Source: JAWODU01 sp046483125 (GTDB lineage Bacteria > Verrucomicrobiota > Kiritimatiellia > UBA8416 > JAWODU01). From it: a DNA stretch of 12,034 nt. Below, one piece after another: positions 6,462-12,034 of the stretch (position 1 is its first letter; each line of letters opens with the position of its first letter). Location of the stretch: the NCBI GenBank assembly GCA_046483125.1, contig JAWODU010000080.1, positions 1 through 12,034 on the forward strand, written 5' to 3'. The translations under genes and the position numbers were made by a program. The notes beneath the pieces were generated by a model that saw only the letters and a program-made list of their open reading frames with translations, had not been told where the DNA came from and did not search any database.

Positions 6462-7301
6462 TCAGGCGGTTCGAGACCACTTGGACTTGTGCAGGTTTAA
6501 TCCCCTGGCACATTGGATTTCCCCTTCCCCGGCAAGCCTTCGATAGAGTTTTGAACTCGCCGAGCGCGATGCCGCGGCGTGATACTGGTGGTAACAGACA
6601 GCCCTGTGCTTGACACTGCGGGAATTCAACCCCGATAAAAGAAAACGCCGTTCTATATCGGTGTCTTCCCCGCCTCCCGGCGTTACAAAATCCTCGTTGA
6701 AACCGTTGATTGCCTGCATGTCGCTTTTCCAGCAGGAAAAATTACAACCCGTTATATGAATATTCCCGCCGGCAACCAGTGAGTTCAGCCATTTCGGGAA
6801 AAATACGCCGGCGCCGTAATGCCTTAATTTCCCCGACAACGCTTTCGGAGTGCCGGTCATCCACAACCGGTCGAGGTGCCCGTTCGAAACGTAATCATCA
6901 GCAAGTCCCGCGGTCATGCCGGCACCCAGCATGACGCGCCGGCCGGCGAGAAACCGGCCCCGCTCACGTTCGGAGATATGGCCTTCGACAAAACGGGCAT
7001 GGGGAATGCAGTCGGCGTCCAGAAAGATGAGATAGTCGCTGGAAGACCGGCAAATGCCCTCGTTGAGAATCCGGCACTTTCTGAAACCTTCGTCTTCCTG
7101 CCATACGTGTGAAATTCCGCCCGGGAGGCGTGACCCGAACCCTTCGGCCAGTTTCCGGACACCGGGGTCCGATCCGTCCTCGCATATGATCGTTTCGAAA
7201 TCCCCGAAGGATTGACGAACCAGTCCCAGGAGCGTACGGCGAAGGAATTGAATCTGTTCACACGCCGCGACAAGCAGAGAAGCTTCAGGTTTTCCGGTCA
7301 C
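6462..7301 (-). CDS. Family-2 glycosyltransferase (GT-A fold)
   Basis: Inverting glycosyltransferase of 279 residues. Visible motifs: EDGS with D42 for nucleotide binding, the metal-binding DAD (95-97) in FLDADCIPH, and a C-terminal block with GCNFSCWKSD (185-194), GFNEDF and the ED pair (212-213) in GGGEDTDIERR. This last block is typical of the galactosyltransferase-like C-terminal region of chondroitin-synthase-type GT2 enzymes. No transmembrane helix is seen, unlike processive polysaccharide synthases. The start is a GTG at 7301, the only canonical start between an upstream in-frame TGA and the conserved N-terminus, with GAGGGG (7308-7313) six bases upstream. It probably builds part of the same glycan as the GT4 protein. 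It lies 57 bp before the GH2 gene. Confidence 0.88.
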   Translation of the reverse strand: MTGKPEASLLVAACEQIQFLRRTLLGLVRQSFGDFETIICEDGSDPGVRKLAEGFGSRLPGGISHVWQEDEGFRKCRILNEGICRSSSDYLIFLDADCIPHARFVEGHISERERGRFLAGRRVMLGAGMTAGLADDYVSNGHLDRLWMTGTPKALSGKLRHYGAGVFFPKWLNSLVAGGNIHITGCNFSCWKSDMQAINGFNEDFVTPGGGEDTDIERRFLLSGLNSRSVKHRAVCYHQYHAAASRSASSKLYRRLAGEGEIQCARGLNLHKSKWSRTA

Positions 7302-7352
7302 CGGACACCCCTCTCGACAACATAAAGGCCATGTACGACACGTTCATGACTT

Positions 7353-7442
7353 TCAGTTTCTAGAATTACCGCCGGATAACCGTCCCATTGCGGCTACGGG
7401 AAGCTCCGCCTGTCCGCCGCATTGAGGGCATTTTATCCTCAT
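7353..7442 (-). CDS. Putative 29-residue zinc-knuckle mini-protein
   Basis: A short ORF beginning MRIKCPQCGGQAELPVAAMG and ending GRLSGGNSRN. GGAGG (7451-7455) lies eight bases before the ATG, a better ribosome-binding site than those of some neighbours. The CPQC knuckle and the following AELP resemble the first half of the small zinc-ribbon domains (one CxxC, a spacer of ~15, a second CxxC) often found at protein N-termini in planctomycetes and relatives. The second CxxC is absent: the ORF stops where it would be expected. It fits between the sulfatase (43 bp away) and the GT2 gene (51 bp away) on the same strand. It may be a real small protein, a truncated remnant of a zinc-ribbon protein, or chance. 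Confidence 0.4.
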   Translation of the reverse strand: MRIKCPQCGGQAELPVAAMGRLSGGNSRN

Positions 7443-7485
7443 GACGTCAACCTCCAGCGCTGTTATGCGGTTTCCGGCAACAAGT

Positions 7486-8811
7486 TCAATACTGGGGATA
7501 TTGATCGATAGGCCCCATTTCACTCTGCGGCGACACCGCGTCGGGATCGTTGAATACAGCTTCCGGGGCGGCAGGCAGGGGTCCCTTCAGGATGGGGTCA
7601 TCCGTTTCCTCCTGCCAACGCGCCATGCGCTTTTGCATATCGGCCAGGACCTCCTCCGCTTCCGGTTTTCCGGCAAGGTTGCCGGTTTCGTGCGGGTCGA
7701 GAATCGTGTCGTAAAGCATTTCCCGCTCCACGGGGTACCAGCCGGCTTCCATTATCAGGTCCTTGCTGGGGCTCTGGTCGCAGTTGGGCAGTACGGGCTT
7801 GTCTCGATCGCTGTAACGCCTGATGTACTTGTAACGGTCCGTCCGCACACAGCGCATCGGTTCATAGCAGGCGTGGTAATTGACCTCGGCGTGTATCTCA
7901 TCGCGGATGCTGTCCGCCTGCCCGGTCACAAGCGGCCGGATGGAACTGCCGGTGCACCGCTTTGGCGCCTCGATGCCGGCGGCGTCGCATATTGTCGGAA
8001 AAATATCCAGGTGCGAGACGAGAGCGTCCACCGCCCTGCCGCCCGTGTATCCGCCGGGACCGTGCATTATCAGCATTACGCCGATCCCCGGATCGGTGAG
8101 ATTGCACTTCATGCGGGGAAAGGCGATGCCGTGGTCCGTGGTGCAGATTATCAGCGTATTGTCCCACAGGCCGGCGTCGCGCAGTGTATTGAAAACCACG
8201 CCCATTTTCCTGTCGAGGACCCCGGCCCACGTTATAAATCCCGCCATGTCCTCACGGGTGCTCCTCGTGTCGGGAATGGGTGAAGGAGGCATGAGATAGT
8301 TCGGGTTTACCGTCCACCCGTCCCCTGGAAAGGCCCGGTGAGTTTCTCCGAATCCTACCGACAGGAAGAACGGCTGTTCGGCTTTTTTCTGCCGGTGAAG
8401 CCAGGATGAAGCCGCAAGTTCGGGAGAACCCGCCGCGCCCGGCGGAATAAGGACCTCGTCGTATCCTATTTCGTCTGTACGGTTATGATGGACTATATGC
8501 TGAATACCGGAAAGCGCTGTCCTGTAACCTGCCTTTTTCAGAGTGTGGATGATGTGCTCGCCGTAGTCGTTCATGTCCCAGCCCCTGTGGGCGAGACCCC
8601 ACATGCCGGTCTGGTGCGGATACGTGCCGGTAAGCATGGCCGCACGGCTGGGTGAACAGGTCGGGTTGGCGCAGAAATTACGGCGGAAAAGCACACCTTC
8701 CTCGGCCAGTTTCTGCAGGTTGGGAGTAGGCACGGCGTAGCCGTAAGGCTGTATGTACCGCCCGGTATCGTGTGAATGTATGTACAGTATGTTCGGCGCT
8801 CCGGACGTCAT
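7486..8811 (-). CDS. Type I sulfatase (alkaline-phosphatase superfamily)
   Basis: Formylglycine-dependent sulfate-ester hydrolase of 441 residues. The signature CSPSRAAMLTG is at 52-62; C52 is the residue converted to formylglycine, so the host needs an anaerobic sulfatase-maturating enzyme or equivalent, not seen here. Metal ligands are likely D15 in HSHDTG near the N-terminus and D226 in TTDHG. Overall it resembles the N-sulfoglucosamine sulfohydrolase-like branch (PNILYIHSHDTGRYIQPYG opening), but the substrate is not assignable. Most bacterial sulfatases carry a secretion signal; this one begins directly with MTSGAPNILYI and appears cytosolic. The ATG at 8811 has AAGGAG (8820-8825) at eight bases. 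It is the first gene of the minus-strand operon and diverges from the URO-D-like gene. Confidence 0.93.
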   Translation of the reverse strand: MTSGAPNILYIHSHDTGRYIQPYGYAVPTPNLQKLAEEGVLFRRNFCANPTCSPSRAAMLTGTYPHQTGMWGLAHRGWDMNDYGEHIIHTLKKAGYRTALSGIQHIVHHNRTDEIGYDEVLIPPGAAGSPELAASSWLHRQKKAEQPFFLSVGFGETHRAFPGDGWTVNPNYLMPPSPIPDTRSTREDMAGFITWAGVLDRKMGVVFNTLRDAGLWDNTLIICTTDHGIAFPRMKCNLTDPGIGVMLIMHGPGGYTGGRAVDALVSHLDIFPTICDAAGIEAPKRCTGSSIRPLVTGQADSIRDEIHAEVNYHACYEPMRCVRTDRYKYIRRYSDRDKPVLPNCDQSPSKDLIMEAGWYPVEREMLYDTILDPHETGNLAGKPEAEEVLADMQKRMARWQEETDDPILKGPLPAAPEAVFNDPDAVSPQSEMGPIDQYPQY

Positions 8812-8922
8812 GAGTTCTGCTCCTTTCTTGACTGAGAACCCGCTAATGTTGCACGATCACTGCCGGCAATCAACCCTTTTGACGGCTGTAACGGCCGGAT
8901 CCTGAAAAGAAGGGAGCACATA
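8812..8922. promoter_or_regulatory. Divergent promoter region between sulfatase and URO-D-like genes
   Basis: These 111 bases must hold the promoters of both divergent genes, unless transcription enters from further away. Ribosome-binding sites are clear on both sides: AAGGAG (8820-8825, minus) and AGGGAG (8911-8916, plus, six bases before the ATG). On the plus strand a perfect-start TTGACG box lies near 8878-8883, but the sequence 17 bases downstream is not a good -10. A short dyad CGGC...GCCG (about 8883-8897) could be an operator. No long palindrome is seen. Confidence 0.45.
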
Positions 8923-10191
8923 ATGAAAAGCTCCGAAAAACTCACACGCGCCCTGGAACATGAAGACGGCCCCGTGCCGATAGACTTCGGCAGTACGGCC
9001 GTCACGGGAATACACGTTTCCATAGTAGGCAAACTGCGAGATTACTACGGCCTCGAAAAGCGGCCCGTCAAGGTAAACGAGCCGTACCAGATGCTGGGCG
9101 AGGTTGAACCCGACCTGCGCGAAGCCATGAGTATTGACGTGGTCGGGGCTTACGGATTGAACACCATTTTCGGCTTTCCGCTGGGCAACTGGAAGGAATG
9201 GCGGGCACCCTGGGGACAGGAACTGCTGGTTCCCGGAAACTTCAACGTATCGGCCCGGGGTAAAGACGTCGTGATCTACCCCGAAGGCGATACCACGGTA
9301 CCCGCGAGCGGCCGTATGCCCGAAGGCGGTTTCTTCTTTGACACGATCATACGCCAGGAGCCCATTGACGAGGAAAAGCTCGACCCGAAGGACAACCTGG
9401 AGGAATTCGGCCCCGCCTCCGACGAAGAACTTCAGCACATGGCCCGTGAATCCGAAAAGGCGGCGAAGACCGGCTGTGGCGTGATTGCCAACTTCGGAAA
9501 CACCGGCTTCGGCGACATTGCCCTCGTGCCGGGACCCTTTCTGAAAAAGCCCAAAGGTATCCGGGATGTCGCCGAGTGGTATATGTCCACGGCCGGACGA
9601 AAGGATTACGTGCGCGCTGTTTTCGACAAACAGCTTGAATACGCCCTGCAGAACCTGCCGAAGTTCAAGGAAGCCGCCGGTGACCGGATTCACGTCTTGT
9701 TCATATGCGGCACAGATTTCGGAACACAGGAAAGTCAGTTCTGTTCCCCGGCCGCTTTCGAGGAACTATGGCTTCCCTGTTACAAGTCCATGAACGACTG
9801 GATCCACGAAAACACTTCGTGGAAGACATTCAAGCATTCCTGCGGGGCGGTTGAACCGCTTATGGAGCTGTTCATAAAGGCGGGCTTCGACGTTATCAAC
9901 CCGGTCCAGTGTTCGGCCGCGGGAATGGACCCCGGACTGTTGAAATCCAGATACGGCGACAGGCTGGTCTTCTGGGGCGGCGGCGTGGACACGCAGAGCA
10001 CCCTGCCGTTTGGCACGCCCGAACAGGTGCGCCAACAGGTCCTGAAACGCTGTGAGGTGTTCTCCGGAAACGGAGGATTCGTTTTCAACACGATTCACAA
10101 CGTGCAGGCTAAAAGTCCCGTGGAAAACGTCGCGGCAATGATTGAAGCGGTAAAGGAATTCAACGGCAGGGAGAACATCAGCGGAGACTGA
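8923..10191 (+). CDS. URO-D/MtaA-family protein, probable corrinoid-linked methyltransferase
   Basis: A 422-residue TIM-barrel protein of the uroporphyrinogen-decarboxylase superfamily. The zinc-binding pattern of the MtaA/MtbA methyltransferase branch is present: H305-x-C307 in KHSCGAV and C330 in NPVQCSAAG. This favours methyl transfer to or from a corrinoid or thiol over haem synthesis. Members of this branch are abundant in Lentisphaerota and related sugar-degraders, where most remain uncharacterised; a role in demethylating methylated sugars is a guess. No corrinoid protein or partner methyltransferase is in the window. The ATG at 8923 follows AGGGAG. No signal peptide is seen. It is divergent from the sulfatase and its last 14 bases overlap the end of the convergent repeat-protein gene. 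Confidence 0.88.
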   Translation: MKSSEKLTRALEHEDGPVPIDFGSTAVTGIHVSIVGKLRDYYGLEKRPVKVNEPYQMLGEVEPDLREAMSIDVVGAYGLNTIFGFPLGNWKEWRAPWGQELLVPGNFNVSARGKDVVIYPEGDTTVPASGRMPEGGFFFDTIIRQEPIDEEKLDPKDNLEEFGPASDEELQHMARESEKAAKTGCGVIANFGNTGFGDIALVPGPFLKKPKGIRDVAEWYMSTAGRKDYVRAVFDKQLEYALQNLPKFKEAAGDRIHVLFICGTDFGTQESQFCSPAAFEELWLPCYKSMNDWIHENTSWKTFKHSCGAVEPLMELFIKAGFDVINPVQCSAAGMDPGLLKSRYGDRLVFWGGGVDTQSTLPFGTPEQVRQQVLKRCEVFSGNGGFVFNTIHNVQAKSPVENVAAMIEAVKEFNGRENISGD

Positions 10192-12034
10192 ACACGGTTC
10201 CGGAAGCGGGTATTACGATTTCGCCCGTGTCCGGATCGGAAGAATCGATTATCTCGGCATGACCGTCGTTCTGAAAATCCACCGCCGTGTATGTACCCCC
10301 CTTGTAGGTCTCGCCATCTACGGTCACACTTCTTGAGGTAAGTTTCCATCCAGCCAGATCAAGCGCCGTCGAGCTGTTCACAACCAGCCCCCCGATCGTA
10401 ACGTCGGCGGTCAGTTGAAGTTCGGCGGCATTATCAACAACGAACGTTGTTTTGCTCAGATCGTCGAGCAGACCTTGCGAAGGCGGAAGAGTCGTGTACG
10501 GATTGTCTGCGTCAATCCCGTTGTTGTCTACGTAAACTGTTCCCTCACCACTTCCTTCATTGCCTGTTTGACGATACACCGTTCCCGCGGCTGCCGCACG
10601 ATCTCCGCTCCCGCTTGGGGCCCGGGCCTCGATAGTCCCACCCGACCCATCAAAAGATGCGAAATCCTCGTCTGCACCGGTAAGGATCACCGCTACACGT
10701 CCGCCGCCGCCGTCAGCCCGTGACTCGTCTCCCCCATTCGCACGAATGGCACCTCCCCCGGATATCGATGCCGTTGTGAGCATGATTCCTCCCCCTGAAC
10801 CGTTTGCGCGGTCCGCCGCGCCGTTCGCGGTGATAACTCCGCCGCTCGCTACCGTTGTCGCACCCGTCACGCTCAACACTATCAAGCCTCCGCCGGAAAC
10901 TTCACCGCCAACTCCATCCCCGGGGCTTCCTGCATCCGCCGGCGCAAGAAACGAACCGTAAGTAGGTCTTGACGCCGCCGTTCCGTTTACATCGGCTCCC
11001 TGTCCCCCGTAACCACCGCCCACCCAGTCGGCGGTCCCCCGGGACGGTTCACCCGGTCCGCTTCCGGGAGAGTATCCGCGACTGCTCATCGTAATGGTTC
11101 CATACACTGTCAGGTCGCCGGTCAAGGTCAAATCCAGTTTCATCCCGTTTTCCTGCACAAGGCTCCCGTCGGAGCGCACCGTCAGGTTACTGAGTGTCTT
11201 GATAGCCGAGTCCCAGAACGTCAGTGTAAAGCCGTCCACATCCAGTGTAGCGGGATAGATCACCTGGGCATCGTCGAGAATGACGATTGTTGCGACATCC
11301 GAGCCGCCCGCCGTGAGGTTCACATTGCTCCAGGTTAACGGGTTGTCCGCGTCGACCGCCAAAAAACCTTCGTTGGTAACTACCACTTCCGAGAAATCGG
11401 CGATGTCCACCCCGTCCGGCATCAACGTGTTTTTCAGAGAGGTCCGGTACCTGATGGATTCCTCGCCGTTATTATCGACAACCAGCTTCCCCGTGATGCC
11501 GCCGACGTACTGAGCGCCGGTCTGCAGATACACCGTGCCGGCGCCCGCTACCATCTCGTCACCGTCGATACTCAGCGGCGAGTAGGTTTCGATCGAACCG
11601 CTGAAGCCGGAAAAATCCTGACCGTCGGTTTCCAGTATCACAGCGACACGTCCGCCGCCGCCTGAAGACATCGCTCCCGACCCCGGGCCGCCGAGGCCGC
11701 CGTTTGCGGAAACGGTACCAATCCCGGAAAGGGCGCCGCCGACACGCAGTTGAACACTTCCGCCGGATCCCGGTCCATTCGCCGTGGTGGCGCCGCCGTC
11801 AGCGGTAACAGCGCCATCGATAGTCACATCCCCGGTGATGTCCAGGAATACCGCGCCGCCGCCCTTACTGCCCCCGCCGCCACTGCCGATAGTAACAGGG
11901 TTGGTAATGGACCCGTACACGTCTCCGGCAGCAGCGGTGCTGTTGTCTTTGCCGCCCAACCCGCCGTGCCCCGCTGAACTGCGACCCGATGCAGCGCCCG
12001 GACCCTCTTCGGTCTGGTGGCCCCGTGCGGTAAC
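10178..12034 (-). CDS. Glycine-rich beta-strand repeat surface protein, C-terminal 618 residues (runs off right edge)
   Basis: The frame is open to the window edge (first full codon ends at 12032), so the gene's 5' end is missing; a TTG at 11959 is merely an internal leucine. Residues are numbered from the edge. Two modules share landmarks: GGGGRVAVIL (125-134 and 442-451), AGTVY.QTG (165-173 and 483-491) and VDNNG (186-190 and 503-507), each preceded by short strands of the type SANGG, TADGG and GSGGSVQL. The composition (G, S, T, D, V; no cysteine seen) and short alternating strands suggest a right-handed beta-solenoid, as in large extracellular adhesin-like proteins. The last residues (IVIPASGTVFSLR) show no hydrophobic anchor, PEP-CTERM or sorting motif that I recognise. 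It would be secreted or surface-exposed (inference). Its 3' end overlaps the URO-D-like gene by 14 bp. Confidence 0.82.
   Translation of the reverse strand, partial: VTARGHQTEEGPGAASGRSSAGHGGLGGKDNSTAAAGDVYGSITNPVTIGSGGGGSKGGGAVFLDITGDVTIDGAVTADGGATTANGPGSGGSVQLRVGGALSGIGTVSANGGLGGPGSGAMSSGGGGRVAVILETDGQDFSGFSGSIETYSPLSIDGDEMVAGAGTVYLQTGAQYVGGITGKLVVDNNGEESIRYRTSLKNTLMPDGVDIADFSEVVVTNEGFLAVDADNPLTWSNVNLTAGGSDVATIVILDDAQVIYPATLDVDGFTLTFWDSAIKTLSNLTVRSDGSLVQENGMKLDLTLTGDLTVYGTITMSSRGYSPGSGPGEPSRGTADWVGGGYGGQGADVNGTAASRPTYGSFLAPADAGSPGDGVGGEVSGGGLIVLSVTGATTVASGGVITANGAADRANGSGGGIMLTTASISGGGAIRANGGDESRADGGGGRVAVILTGADEDFASFDGSGGTIEARAPSGSGDRAAAAGTVYRQTGNEGSGEGTVYVDNNGIDADNPYTTLPPSQGLLDDLSKTTFVVDNAAELQLTADVTIGGLVVNSSTALDLAGWKLTSRSVTVDGETYKGGTYTAVDFQNDGHAEIIDSSDPDTGEIVIPASGTVFSLR

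Noticed and set aside
7441..8283. 280-codon plus-strand frame opposite the sulfatase
   Set aside because: It is antisense to a sulfatase with intact signature and metal-site motifs; the plus-strand translation resembles no family I know.
1..12034. CRISPR array, tRNA, rRNA or riboswitch
   Set aside because: No regularly spaced short repeats, cloverleaf-like segments or recognisable riboswitch cores were seen on either strand by eye.

Overview
The window looks like a chromosomal stretch from a saccharolytic, Gram-negative-type bacterium. The mix of a sulfatase, a GH2 glycosidase, a URO-D/MtaA-type protein, a short CxxC zinc-knuckle ORF and a giant glycine-rich beta-strand repeat protein is common in the PVC superphylum (Lentisphaerota, Kiritimatiellota, Verrucomicrobiota) and similar lineages. 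That assignment is inference from gene content only; no rRNA or other phylogenetic marker is present.

Layout from left to right. (1) 1-452, minus: 5' part of an aldo/keto reductase gene, running off the left edge. (2) 453-951: no intact gene. This stretch holds a decayed mosaic: the last ~35 codons of a family-4 glycosyltransferase (572-679) joined out of frame to a 172-bp internal piece of a GH2 glycosidase (697-868). Both are second copies of parts of intact genes further right, and the joint carries a perfect 24-bp inverted repeat. (3) 952-3062, plus: a two-gene potassium-uptake operon of KtrB/KtrA type with a 4-bp stop/start overlap. (4) 8811 down to 3118, minus: a probable operon of sulfatase, 29-codon zinc-knuckle ORF, GT2 glycosyltransferase, GH2 glycosidase and GT4 glycosyltransferase, with gaps of 43, 51 and 57 bp and then a 4-bp overlap. 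(5) 8923-10191, plus: a URO-D/MtaA-like protein, divergent from the sulfatase across a 111-bp shared upstream region. (6) 10178-12034, minus: the C-terminal 618 residues of a large glycine-rich repeat protein, running off the right edge and overlapping the URO-D-like gene tail-to-tail by 14 bp.

How the genes may work together (inference): the minus-strand operon combines enzymes that remove groups from a sulfated glycan (sulfatase, GH2) with enzymes that transfer sugars (GT2, GT4). None shows a signal peptide, so they probably act in the cytoplasm on imported oligosaccharides or on the cell's own surface glycan. The potassium system has no evident link to that pathway and sits between the intact GH2-GT4 pair and the broken GH2'-GT4' remnant.

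The most unusual feature is the 558-868 mosaic. Its segment order on the minus strand (GH2 piece, then GT4 tail, then unrelated sequence) matches the intact pair at 4218-6404 and 3118-4221. This suggests an old GH2-GT4 duplicate reduced by an internal deletion, whose junction looks like a strand-switching event. An assembly or amplification chimera remains possible.
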